Assembly: GCF_050587525.1 (NCBI RefSeq) | Contig: NZ_JBOBFT010000005.1 | Coordinates: 1-64,000, forward strand | Source: Plantibacter sp050587525 | GTDB lineage: Bacteria; Actinomycetota; Actinomycetes; Actinomycetales; Microbacteriaceae | Reading direction: 5' to 3' | Length of the DNA: 64,000 bases | Part shown: positions 53,220-61,801 of the stretch, in pieces | How positions within the stretch are numbered: position 1 is the stretch's first letter | How the letters are laid out: each line of letters begins with the position of its first letter | Position numbers and translations under genes: made by a program | The notes under the pieces: generated by a model | Database searches by the model: none | Told to the model about the DNA's origin: nothing | Seen by the model: only the letters and a program-made list of their open reading frames with translations

Positions 53220-54704
53220 ATGGACACGGCACTCGCACTGGGACTCGGGCTCGTCATCGGCCTCCTCGTCGGCGGCGGACTCGCGTGGATGCTCGCGATG
53301 CGCCGGTCGAACGCGGGCGCGGCCGGAGGCGGTCAATTCAGCGCCATCGATCCAGCCCTCCTCGAAGCCCGGCATGCCGCGCAACTGGCGGAGGTCCGCT
53401 CCGACGCGCAGCGCCAGCTCGCCGAGTCGTCCGCGCGCGAAGCCGACGTCCGGGCATCCCTCCGCGCAGAGCTCGCCTCCCTGGACGCGACCGCCGACGG
53501 CCTGACCCGGGAGCTCGCCGCACAACGCGAGCAGTACCGCGACCTCATCGAGCGCCAGCGGGCCGATGCGGCGGCACGATCCGCGCAGGAACAGGACGAG
53601 AGTCTCGTCCTGCAGGCGCTCGCCCCGGTCCAGAACACCCTGCAGCAGATGCAGCAGAAGGTCACGGAGCTCGAGACGCAGCGCAGCCAGCAGCACGGCG
53701 AGCTGAGCCAGCAGCTGAAGACCGCTTCCGAATCCGAGGAGCGGCTCCGGTCCACGACCGAGTCGCTCGCGTCAGCCCTCCGCAACAACGCCACACGAGG
53801 CGTCTGGGGCGAGACCCAACTGCGAAACGTCGTCGAAGCCGCCGGTCTCACGCAGCGGGTCGACTTCGACGTGCAGACGAGCATCACCTCCGATGCCGGT
53901 GCGGGGCGCCCCGACATGGTCGTGCGGCTGCCGGGCGGCAAGTCGATCGCGGTCGATGCGAAGGTGCCGTTCACCAACTACCTCGAAGCCAGCAGCATCC
54001 CCGTCACCGCGACGGGCGAGGAGGCCGCCCGCCGGACCACGCTCCTCGGACAGCATGTGAAGGCCGTGCGCTCCCACGTCGACGCCCTCGCGGCCAAGAC
54101 CTACTGGCGGGGCCTCGAATCCAGCCCCGAGTTCGTCATCGCGTTCATCCCGAGCGAATCGCTCCTCGCAGCGGCATTGGAATCGGATCCGAGCCTGCTC
54201 GACTACGCCTTCGGGAAACGCGTCGCCCTCGCTTCACCCGTCAACCTGTGGGCGGTGCTCAAGACCGTCGCGTTCACCTGGCAGCAGGACGTGCTGACCG
54301 AGGACGCCAAACGGCTCTTCGACCTCGGTAAGGAGCTGTACCAGCGGCTCTCGACACTGTCGGACCACGCGGATCGCCTGCGTCGTTCCATCGAGAGCAC
54401 CGTGTCGAGCTACAACCAGTTCGCGAACTCCCTCGAACGTCGTGTGCTCGTCACGGCCCGGAAACTCGACGCCCTCGACGAGTCGACCGTCGTCGCGACC
54501 GTCACCCAGAGCGATGCGGCCCCGCGTTCTCTCTCCGCGCCCGAAGTGGCACCTGGGCTCGACGACGAGCCGCAGCACGGGCCGGCGCCGCTGAGGCAGC
54601 CTGAGCAGCCGGAGCTCGACTTGCCGGATGAGCCGGAGACCGCGTCCGGAAACGACGAAGCGCTCCCCAGCGAACTGGAGGAGCGCCTCGCCGACCGGCT
54701 CTGA
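53220..54704 (+). CDS. rmuC: DNA recombination protein RmuC
   Basis: 494 residues: an N-terminal membrane helix (4-26), a long coiled-coil (about 50-190, rich in Ala, Gln, Arg and Glu), then the RmuC nuclease-like domain starting near NNATRGVWGETQLRNVVEAA with the PD-(D/E)xK-like GRPDMVVRLPGGKSIAVDAK. RmuC limits DNA inversions at short repeats. The acidic, Pro-rich C-terminal tail (from about 425) is outside the domain. CACACT-N6 before the ATG fits a leaderless start. Confidence 0.94.
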   Translation: MDTALALGLGLVIGLLVGGGLAWMLAMRRSNAGAAGGGQFSAIDPALLEARHAAQLAEVRSDAQRQLAESSAREADVRASLRAELASLDATADGLTRELAAQREQYRDLIERQRADAAARSAQEQDESLVLQALAPVQNTLQQMQQKVTELETQRSQQHGELSQQLKTASESEERLRSTTESLASALRNNATRGVWGETQLRNVVEAAGLTQRVDFDVQTSITSDAGAGRPDMVVRLPGGKSIAVDAKVPFTNYLEASSIPVTATGEEAARRTTLLGQHVKAVRSHVDALAAKTYWRGLESSPEFVIAFIPSESLLAAALESDPSLLDYAFGKRVALASPVNLWAVLKTVAFTWQQDVLTEDAKRLFDLGKELYQRLSTLSDHADRLRRSIESTVSSYNQFANSLERRVLVTARKLDALDESTVVATVTQSDAAPRSLSAPEVAPGLDDEPQHGPAPLRQPEQPELDLPDEPETASGNDEALPSELEERLADRL

Positions 54705-54767
54705 ACCGATCAGTATTGATCCGATCAGTACCGAACCGACCGACTCTGCGCGCGGGGATCGATCAGA

Positions 54768-55754
54768 TCAGATCCACTTCTCGGCGAGGTGGTCGGCCAC
54801 AACACGACGGATGGTGCCGGAACGCGACCGGAGCACGAGGCTCTCGGTCCGGATGATCGGTCCCTTGTGCTGCACGCCGTCGACGAGTTCGCCGTGGGTG
54901 ACACCTGTCGCGACGAAGTACGTGTTGTCGCCGCGCACGAGGTCGTTGGCGCCGAGGACGCGGTCCACATCGTGTCCGGCGGCGACCGCGCGAGCGCGCT
55001 CGTCATCGTCCTTCGGCATGAGCCGCCCCTGGATGAATCCGCCGAGCGCCTTCACGGCACAGGCCGTGATGATGCCCTCCGGGGTGCCGCCGACGCCGAC
55101 GCACATGTCGATGCGCGAGTCGTAGCGGGCCGCGTTGATGCCACCGGCCACGTCGCCGTCGAGGAGGAGCCTCGTGCCCGCACCGGCTTCGCGGATCTCT
55201 TCGATGAGCTGCGCGTGACGGGGCCGATCGAGGACCGCCACCCGCATGTCCTCCGGACGCTGGCCCTTGGCCTTGGCGAGTTCGCGGATGTTATCGCCGA
55301 TCGACTGGGTGATGTCGACGACGCCGATGCCCATGGGACCGGTCACGATCTTGTCCATGTAGAACACGGCGGACGGATCGAACATGCTGCCGCGGTCGGA
55401 GACGGCGATGACCGAGAGTGCGTTCTGGCGGCCGGCGGCGGTGAGGCTCGTGCCGTCGATGGGGTCGACGGCGATGTCGCACGCGGGGCCGCGGCCGTTG
55501 CCGACGTGTTCCCCGTTGAAGAGCATGGGCGCTTCGTCCTTCTCGCCCTCGCCGATGACGACGACGCCCTCGAAGTTGACGGTGCCGAGGAAGGCACGCA
55601 TCGCGTCGACGGCCGCACCGTCTGCGGCGTTCTTGTCACCTCGGCCGATGAACGGAGCCGCCCGGATGGCCGCGGCCTCCGTGGCTCGCACCAGTTCCAT
55701 CGCGAGGTTGCGGTCTGGCTGCAGGTAGTGGGAGCCGGTCTCTGGCTGGGTCAC
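54768..55754 (-). CDS. glpX: Class II fructose-1,6-bisphosphatase, GlpX type
   Basis: 328 residues. Metal and substrate motifs VVIGEGEKDEAPMLF, DPIDGTSLTA and the C-terminal GGFIQGRLMPKDDDER are intact; gluconeogenic FBPase of actinobacteria. Start: GTG at 55754 with GGAGG five bases upstream; the ATG at 55766 adds four residues. The upstream co-directional gene (55811-56899) is a second GlpX, 56 bp away. Confidence 0.95.
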   Translation of the reverse strand: MTQPETGSHYLQPDRNLAMELVRATEAAAIRAAPFIGRGDKNAADGAAVDAMRAFLGTVNFEGVVVIGEGEKDEAPMLFNGEHVGNGRGPACDIAVDPIDGTSLTAAGRQNALSVIAVSDRGSMFDPSAVFYMDKIVTGPMGIGVVDITQSIGDNIRELAKAKGQRPEDMRVAVLDRPRHAQLIEEIREAGAGTRLLLDGDVAGGINAARYDSRIDMCVGVGGTPEGIITACAVKALGGFIQGRLMPKDDDERARAVAAGHDVDRVLGANDLVRGDNTYFVATGVTHGELVDGVQHKGPIIRTESLVLRSRSGTIRRVVADHLAEKWI

Positions 55755-55810
55755 ATGATCCTCCATGGATCGCGCGCCGCATCGTTCACGACGCTGGGTG
55801 GGGTGGGCCT

Positions 55811-56899
55811 TCAGCCTAGCGAACCGGCCGACGGCGCTGGCGGGACGATCGCATTCCGTGACACGACCGGGACCTCGCGGGGGCCCACGATGACCGAATC
55901 GACGAGGACTGCACGCCCCGCATCGGCGTTCCTGACGGAATCGTCACGATGCTGCGCACGGTCGAAGGCAGGGTCGGGGGCAGCGTTGGAATCAGCGTCG
56001 GGACGGGCGTCCGGAGCGGAGTCCACCCGTGCGCCGAGGAGCGTGACCGTGGGCGAGAGCCGGGTGTCGGTGACGGCGCTCAGGATGAGCCACGCATCGT
56101 CGCTGCACAGTTTCCCGAGCTCCAGGAGCTCAGCGGTGTCGAAGCCGGCGGCCTCCACCCGAAGGCCCTCCGCGCGCGACTGCGGTGCGAGCCGCCCCTG
56201 CATGTGACCGCCGAACGCACGAACCGCAGCAGCCGTCAACACGCCTTCGGGCGCGCCACCGATCCCGATGAGCAGGTCGATGTCGCCATCGATCGATGCC
56301 GCGCGGAGCGACAGCGCGACGTCGCCGTCCGCGAAGAGCATCACCCGAGCACCCGCTGCCGCGGCTGCGTTCGCGTAGCCGGTGTTCCGCGGGCGGTCCT
56401 GCACGGCGACGGTCAGCTCCGCGACGGGCCTGCCGGTCCCTGCAGCGAGGAGGTCGAGGGTCTCCGACAGGGGTGCATCGAGCGATGCACCAATTCCAGC
56501 CGCCGAGGTGACGAGCTTCTCCATGTAGTACGCCGGGCCGATGTCGTAGAGCGCGCCGCGCGGAGCGATCGCGATGACCGCGACGGAGTCGGGCCGTCCC
56601 GTCGCGGCGAGCTTGGTCCCGTCCACGGGGTCGACCGCGAGATCGATCTGCATTCCGCCGCCGGTGCCGAACCGCTCACCGATGAACAGCATCGGCGCTT
56701 CGTCCTTCTCGCCCTCCCCCACGACCACGAGGCCGTCGACGTCGAGGTCGTCGAGCCAGTGGCGGAGCGCTTCGACCGCTGCGCCGTCGATCGCCATGCC
56801 GTCACCCGACCCGACGAGGGGTGCCGCTGCGGCGGCGGCGTGTTCGGTGGCGCGGCGGAACCCCGCGAGGAGCGCTTCGGACGGGAGTTCGGCAGCCAT
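55811..56899 (-). CDS. Second GlpX-type fructose-1,6-bisphosphatase paralogue
   Basis: 362 residues with the same motifs (VVVGEGEKDEAPMLF, DPVDGTKLAATGRPDS, GGHMQGRLAPQSR) but only moderate similarity to the neighbour. The last 70 residues hold a low-complexity Asp/Ala/Pro stretch (DSAPDARPDADSNAAPDPA) absent from the first copy. Catalytic residues look complete, so activity on FBP or a related sugar bisphosphate is expected. ATG at 56899 is six bases after CACGAT. Divergent from fbaA with 143 bp between. Confidence 0.9.
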   Translation of the reverse strand: MAAELPSEALLAGFRRATEHAAAAAAPLVGSGDGMAIDGAAVEALRHWLDDLDVDGLVVVGEGEKDEAPMLFIGERFGTGGGMQIDLAVDPVDGTKLAATGRPDSVAVIAIAPRGALYDIGPAYYMEKLVTSAAGIGASLDAPLSETLDLLAAGTGRPVAELTVAVQDRPRNTGYANAAAAAGARVMLFADGDVALSLRAASIDGDIDLLIGIGGAPEGVLTAAAVRAFGGHMQGRLAPQSRAEGLRVEAAGFDTAELLELGKLCSDDAWLILSAVTDTRLSPTVTLLGARVDSAPDARPDADSNAAPDPAFDRAQHRDDSVRNADAGRAVLVDSVIVGPREVPVVSRNAIVPPAPSAGSLG

Positions 56900-57042
56900 G
56901 CACCCATCGTGCCGCATTCCAGGCGGTCGCCTCGACGCCGACCCCGGCGCCCACACGTCACCCCCATCGCTCGACTTTTCCCTCCGCACAGCCCGACTCG
57001 TTAGACTTTCAACGAAATCGACCCCAGTGCCAAGGAGAAGTC

Positions 57043-58068
57043 ATGCCCGTCGCAACACCGGAACAGTACGCAGAGATGCTCGACAAGGCGAAGTCGAACG
57101 GATTCGCCTACCCGGCATTCAACGTCTCGAGCTCGCAGACCATCAACGCCGTCCTGCAGGGGCTCACGGAGGCCGGTTCCGACGGCATCATCCAGGTCAC
57201 CACGGGTGGCGCCGACTACTTCGCCGGCCACACGGTCAAGAACCGCGCGGCGGGAGCCATCGCCTTCGCGAAGTTCGCCACCGAGGTCGCCAAGAACTAC
57301 CCGGTCACGGTCGCGCTCCACACCGACCACTGCCCGAAGAACGCGCTCGACGGCTTCGTCCTGCCGCTCATCGCCGCTTCAGAGGAAGAGGTCAAGGCCG
57401 GTCGCAACCCGATCTTCCAGTCGCACATGTGGGACGGTTCGGCAGTGCCCCTGACCGAGAACCTCGAGGTCGCGCAGGACATCATCAAGCGCACGAAGGC
57501 GATCAACGCGATCCTCGAGGTCGAGATCGGCGTCGTCGGCGGCGAAGAGGACGGTGTCAGCCACGACATCAACGAGCACCTGTACACGACGCTCGATGAC
57601 GCGATCGCAACGGTCGAAGCCCTCGGCCTCGGAGAGAACGGCCGCTACATGGCCGCGCTCACCTTCGGCAACGTGCACGGCGTCTACAAGCCGGGCAACG
57701 TCGTCCTGAAGCCCGAGCTCCTCAAGGAGATCCAGGACGGCCTCGCCGCGAAGTACGGTCACGGCCCGAAGCCGCTCGACCTCGTCTTCCACGGCGGCTC
57801 CGGTTCGACCGACGCCGAGATCGCCGAGGCGGTCGCGAACGGTGTCATCAAGATGAACATCGACACGGACACGCAGTACGCGTTCAGCCGTTCGGTCGCC
57901 GACACGGTCCTCCGCAACTACGACGGGTTCCTGAAGGTCGACGGCGAGGTCGGCAACAAGAAGGTCTACGACCCGCGCTCGTGGGGCAAGATCGCCGAGA
58001 CGGCCATGGCCGCTCGTGTGGTGCAGTCCGCGCAGCAGCTCGGTTCCTACGGCACGAGCGCTTCCTAA
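57043..58068 (+). CDS. fbaA: Class II fructose-bisphosphate aldolase
   Basis: 341-residue zinc aldolase of glycolysis and gluconeogenesis. Zn ligands are in VALHTDHCPKN and VFHGGSGST; GNVHGVYKPG is also typical, as is INTDTQYAFSR-like VIKMNIDTDTQYAFSR. ATG at 57043 has AAGGAG upstream. It pairs functionally with the two divergent GlpX genes, which catalyse the next gluconeogenic step. Confidence 0.97.
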   Translation: MPVATPEQYAEMLDKAKSNGFAYPAFNVSSSQTINAVLQGLTEAGSDGIIQVTTGGADYFAGHTVKNRAAGAIAFAKFATEVAKNYPVTVALHTDHCPKNALDGFVLPLIAASEEEVKAGRNPIFQSHMWDGSAVPLTENLEVAQDIIKRTKAINAILEVEIGVVGGEEDGVSHDINEHLYTTLDDAIATVEALGLGENGRYMAALTFGNVHGVYKPGNVVLKPELLKEIQDGLAAKYGHGPKPLDLVFHGGSGSTDAEIAEAVANGVIKMNIDTDTQYAFSRSVADTVLRNYDGFLKVDGEVGNKKVYDPRSWGKIAETAMAARVVQSAQQLGSYGTSAS

Positions 58069-58075
58069 GCAGGCG

Positions 58076-58107
58076 GCTGGGCGCCGCGCACGCTCGCGGC
58101 GCCCAGC
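58076..58107. terminator. First of two hairpins after fbaA
   Basis: Perfect 13-bp stem GCTGGGCGCCGCG / CGCGGCGCCCAGC with a 6-base loop, 7 bp after the stop codon. Confidence 0.8.
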
Positions 58108-58157
58108 ACGAACGACGGCGGGGCCGGTGATCACTCACCGGCCCCGCCGTCGTTCGT
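58108..58157. terminator. Second hairpin, perfect 23-bp stem
   Basis: A 23-bp perfect inverted repeat (left arm 58108-58130, beginning ACGAACGACGGCGGGGCC) around a 4-base loop. It directly follows the first hairpin and lies between convergent genes, so it probably terminates both fbaA and the leftward sugar operon. Confidence 0.85.
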
Positions 58158-58208
58158 CTGCCGCCCTGCCGCCCTACTCCCCGCCGCAGTCCCCGCCTCA
58201 GTCTTCAA

Positions 58209-58268
58209 ACCTCCGTATTCGTGCAAGGCGGCCGTTTTCGAGGGCACTTCCTGCACGAAAACGGAGGT
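58209..58268. repeat. Inverted-repeat element (CCTCCGTnTTCGTGCA type)
   Basis: 17-bp arms ACCTCCGTATTCGTGCA (58209-58225) and its partner at 58252-58268 with one mismatch, 26 bp apart. Similar layout to the other inverted elements, but a different arm sequence. It lies between the double terminator and the aldehyde dehydrogenase end. Confidence 0.75.
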
Positions 58269-58293
58269 CTGGGGTGGCTTGGGGGTCGCGCGA

Positions 58294-59670
58294 CTACTTG
58301 CGCCAGACCGTCTTGATGTTCGTGAACTCGCGGATGCCGAGGGCTGACAGCTCGCGACCGTATCCGGACTGCTTGATGCCGCCGAAGGGCAGTTGCGGGA
58401 ACGATGCCGTGAGGCCGTTCACGAAGACGCCACCGGCTTCGATCCCGTCCTGGAACCGGTCGGCCTCTGCGTCATCGTTCGTCCAGACACTCGAGCTCAG
58501 GCCGAACTCTGAGTCGTTCGCACGAGCGATCGCGTCCTCGACGCCGTCGACGCGGAAGATGGTCGCGACAGGACCGAAGCACTCCTCGCGGAAGATCCGC
58601 ATCTCCGGGGTCACGTCGGCGAGCACGGTCGCCGGGTAGAACCAGCCGGGCCCGTCGGGGAGCACCCCTCCGGCGAGGAGCGTCGCCCCCTTGGACACTG
58701 CGTCCTCGACGAGCTCATGGGCGTCCACCCGGCCCTGCTCCGTCGCGAGAGGACCGAAGTCGGTCTCGGTTCCGAACGGGTCGCCGGGGCGCTGGGCGGC
58801 CATGCCGGCGACGAACCGGTCGGCGAAGTCGTCGTACACGTCCGTGTGGACGTAGTAGCGCTTTGCCGCGATGCAGCTCTGCCCGCTGTTCTGGACGCGC
58901 GCGTTGACACCGGCGGTCGCTGCTGCGGCGACGTCGGCCGACGGCATGACGACGAACACGTCGGTTCCGCCGAGTTCGAGGACCGACTTCTTGATGTTCT
59001 TGCCCGCCGCGGCCGCGACCGATGCGCCGGCCCCGACCGAGCCGGTCAGGGTCACGGCGCGGATGCGCGGGTCGTCGAGGAGCGGCGACACGCGGCCGCC
59101 CTCGATGAGGAGCGTCTGGAACGCCTCCTTCGGGAAGCCGCCGCGTGCGAACAGTTCACCGAGGTAGAGCGCGCACTGCGGGACGCTCGACGCGTGCTTG
59201 AGGAGCCCGGTGTTCCCGGCCATGAGCGCGGGGGCCGCGAACCGGATGACCTGCCAGAACGGGTAGTTCCAGGGCATCACGGCGAGGACGGTCCCGAGCG
59301 GCTGGTAGCGGATGCCGACCAAGCTCGCGCCGACGTCGCCCGGCTCGACGGGGTGCTCGTCGGCGAGGTACTCCGCAGCATGGTCCGCGTACCAGCGCAT
59401 GCCGCGTGCGGACTTCGACACCTCGTACTTGGCCGTGTCGAGCGTCTTGCCCATCTCGGTCGATGCGAGCGCGGCGACCGTCTCCAGCTCGGCGTCGAGC
59501 AGATCGGCGGCGGCACGCATCCACTCGGCGCGCTGCTCGAAGGTCGTCGTCGCGAGGACGGCGTTGGCGGCGAAGGTGCCGGCGACGATCGTCTCGACCT
59601 CCGCGTCGGTGTGCGGTGTGAACTCGCGCTCCACCTGTCCGGTGGTCGGGTTGATGGTTGCGATTGCCAT
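58294..59670 (-). CDS. NAD(P)-dependent aldehyde dehydrogenase, succinate-semialdehyde dehydrogenase-like
   Basis: 458 residues, ALDH fold. The N-terminus IATINPTTGQ is the GabD-like opening; catalytic Cys in NSGQSCIAAKR, catalytic Glu in LELGGTDVFVV (the usual LELGG motif), cofactor segment FRFAAPALMAGN-like and C-terminal PFGGIKQSGYGREL. ATG at 59670 has GAAGGAG at 7 bases. It is the last gene of the five-gene leftward operon, unusual company for sugar genes; its substrate is unknown. Confidence 0.93.
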   Translation of the reverse strand: MAIATINPTTGQVEREFTPHTDAEVETIVAGTFAANAVLATTTFEQRAEWMRAAADLLDAELETVAALASTEMGKTLDTAKYEVSKSARGMRWYADHAAEYLADEHPVEPGDVGASLVGIRYQPLGTVLAVMPWNYPFWQVIRFAAPALMAGNTGLLKHASSVPQCALYLGELFARGGFPKEAFQTLLIEGGRVSPLLDDPRIRAVTLTGSVGAGASVAAAAGKNIKKSVLELGGTDVFVVMPSADVAAAATAGVNARVQNSGQSCIAAKRYYVHTDVYDDFADRFVAGMAAQRPGDPFGTETDFGPLATEQGRVDAHELVEDAVSKGATLLAGGVLPDGPGWFYPATVLADVTPEMRIFREECFGPVATIFRVDGVEDAIARANDSEFGLSSSVWTNDDAEADRFQDGIEAGGVFVNGLTASFPQLPFGGIKQSGYGRELSALGIREFTNIKTVWRK

Positions 59671-59672
59671 GC

Positions 59673-60716
59673 TCAAACTCCTTCGTTCTCGATGTGTTCG
59701 GGTGAGAGGTGTGCCGGTGAGGTGTGCTCCTGCGTGGCCCGTCCTGCCGGGACCGGGTCGCGTGACTCGTGGCGGCGCCGGGCCAGCAGTACGCCGCCCG
59801 CCACGGGATCGTCTTCGAGGAGCCGGAGGCCGTATCCCGGATGCCGTTCCGCGAGACGTGCGCGGACGGCATCGGCCAGTCGCGGTTGATTGACGATGAC
59901 GCTCCCCGCCGCGACGACATCGGTCCCGACGGCCCCGCGGTTGACGAGCTGTCCGATGATGCGGACGAGGTCGTGCCCGGCCGCTTCGATCACGGATCTG
60001 GCGAGTTGCGAGCCCGCGTCCGCCGCCGCGTAGACGACTGGGCCGTGTGGCGCCCAGTGCTCGAGGCGCGGATCGTCGTTCACGGCACGGGCGAGCGCTG
60101 GAGCATTGGGCACGCCGAACGCGGCGAGCAGCGCGCCGAGCAGTCCGTCGTCCGGAGCGCCGTCGTCAACCGCCGTGAGCGCCGCCTTCGTCGCTTCGCG
60201 GACGAGTGCTGCTGAACCGCCGTCGTCGCCGAGGACCCAGCCCCAGCCGCCCGCGAAGAGTGGATGCCCTGCATCATCGAGCCCGACGGCGATCGATCCG
60301 GTCCCTGCGATGACACCGATGCCGTCAGTCAGGCCGCTCGCCGGGACGAGGAGCGCTCCATCGTTGACGACGACCGCGTCCACGCCCTTGTCGGCGAACG
60401 CGTGCTCGATCTCCTCGCAGAGATCCGGAGTGTCGCAGCCCTGTGCGCCGATGCCGACCGCGATGACGTCGGCACCCTCCGGGAGCGCTCGTTCGAGTCG
60501 AGCGAGCAGCCAGTCGGCGGCCGCTTCAGCGGGCTCGGCGCTCCAGTCCTCTGCGGCGAACTGGACATCGGCCAGGCGGGTGCCATCGGCTGCTTCGACG
60601 CGGACGGCGAGTTTCGTGCCGCCAGCGTCCATGCCGACGAACACGCCGCGCGATTCGTCAGCGAGCGCGCCGCGCGATCCACCTCCGAGCCCGGCGAGCG
60701 ATCCGGCCCCGCTCAT
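59673..60716 (-). CDS. BadF/BadG/BcrA/BcrD-type ATPase, N-acetylglucosamine-kinase-like
   Basis: 347 residues of the ASKHA fold. Phosphate 1 motif GVFVGMDAGGTKLAVRVEA, then VVVNDGALL, GIGVIAGTGSIAVG (phosphate 2) and GWGWVLGDDGGSAAL. Proteins with this pattern often phosphorylate N-acetylglucosamine or related sugars. The ATG overlaps the stop of the SIS gene (ATGA). The C-terminal 30 residues are Pro/His/Glu-rich and probably disordered. Confidence 0.87.
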   Translation of the reverse strand: MSGAGSLAGLGGGSRGALADESRGVFVGMDAGGTKLAVRVEAADGTRLADVQFAAEDWSAEPAEAAADWLLARLERALPEGADVIAVGIGAQGCDTPDLCEEIEHAFADKGVDAVVVNDGALLVPASGLTDGIGVIAGTGSIAVGLDDAGHPLFAGGWGWVLGDDGGSAALVREATKAALTAVDDGAPDDGLLGALLAAFGVPNAPALARAVNDDPRLEHWAPHGPVVYAAADAGSQLARSVIEAAGHDLVRIIGQLVNRGAVGTDVVAAGSVIVNQPRLADAVRARLAERHPGYGLRLLEDDPVAGGVLLARRRHESRDPVPAGRATQEHTSPAHLSPEHIENEGV

Positions 60717-61744
60717 GAGGCGGACCCGCTCGGCTCGGCTTCGACGACCTTCGTGTCGGAGTTGTGGAACACGAACTCCTCGATGTCGACGCCGCGGAGC
60801 GCGGCGACCTCGCCCACGAGGATCTGCATCGCGAGCGCTTCGATGATCGCCCGGCGCGAGGCGCCGAGTTTCGGCAGCCGCACGATGTGCAGGTGCTCGG
60901 TGGGTGTGACGTCCTCGTTCGAGAACAGCACGACCTGATGCCCTGCCTCGGACAGCGTCCTCGCGACTTCGAGTTCCCGCTCGTCGCCGAAGAGGACGTG
61001 GACGCCGTCGCCTGCGGATTCCATCGACCCGTGCAGGTACTGGCGTGTGCTCATGGCGGTCGAGTGGATGCGGGCCACCTCACGAAACAGGAGTGCGCCC
61101 GCCTCGGCGGACCCGACGGCTGGACCGGTGCCGACGAAGTCGACGGAGGGGGTGTCGACGAAGAGCTTCGCGACCTCGGCGAGCGGGGCGGCGAGATCCT
61201 GCTCCGCCTGCCGGAAGTCGAGGTGGAGCTGCTCCCACTCCGGGTCGAGCGCTCCGCCGTTCCAGGCTTCGGCGATCATGCCGAGGGCGACGACCGTGGC
61301 CGTGTAGCCGATCGTCGACGCGTAACTGTCCGGGATCGTGCCGAGCGTGATGGTGCGCTCCACGAGTTCGGCAAGGGGCGACGGTACGTTGTTGACGACC
61401 GCGTACCGGCGCGACTCCTCGACGGAGCGGAGCACGGCGATCGTCTCCGAGCTCCGGCCGCTCTGGGAGATCCCGATGATGGGGTTGTCGGCGGCGGGGA
61501 ACGGCAGCGGGAGGTCCCCTGCTCCGAGGCGCCACGAATGGATCTCGCGGCTTCGGAGGGCCCACACGGGGGCGCACGCTGCGGCGAGGCTCGCGCCGAT
61601 GCCGACGAAGATCGGGCCGGGGCCGGTCAGTTCGCCGGCAGCCTGGCGTCGCAGCACCTGCTCCGAGATCGTGGCGACCGCGGTCTGCAGCCGGTCGGCC
61701 TGTGCCGCTCTCGCGGTCTCGTAGGCGATGTAGTCACCGTGCAT
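60713..61744 (-). CDS. SIS-domain sugar isomerase/aminotransferase-like protein
   Basis: 343 residues with two SIS domains; phosphosugar-binding GISQSGRSSETIAVLRS in the first and FREVARIHSTAMSTRQYLHG, GMESAGDGVHVLFG-like SMESAGDGVHVLF in the second. Resembles the isomerase half of glucosamine-6-phosphate synthase and AgaS-type deaminase/isomerases, without a glutaminase domain. With the kinase next to it, a role in amino-sugar phosphate conversion is likely (inference). Confidence 0.85.
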   Translation of the reverse strand: MHGDYIAYETARAAQADRLQTAVATISEQVLRRQAAGELTGPGPIFVGIGASLAAACAPVWALRSREIHSWRLGAGDLPLPFPAADNPIIGISQSGRSSETIAVLRSVEESRRYAVVNNVPSPLAELVERTITLGTIPDSYASTIGYTATVVALGMIAEAWNGGALDPEWEQLHLDFRQAEQDLAAPLAEVAKLFVDTPSVDFVGTGPAVGSAEAGALLFREVARIHSTAMSTRQYLHGSMESAGDGVHVLFGDERELEVARTLSEAGHQVVLFSNEDVTPTEHLHIVRLPKLGASRRAIIEALAMQILVGEVAALRGVDIEEFVFHNSDTKVVEAEPSGSAS

Positions 61745-61801
61745 GGTGGTTCCGTTCCGTGTTGGTACGTGGTCGGTGGTGCGGTGCGCTCAGTCGAGTC
61801 G

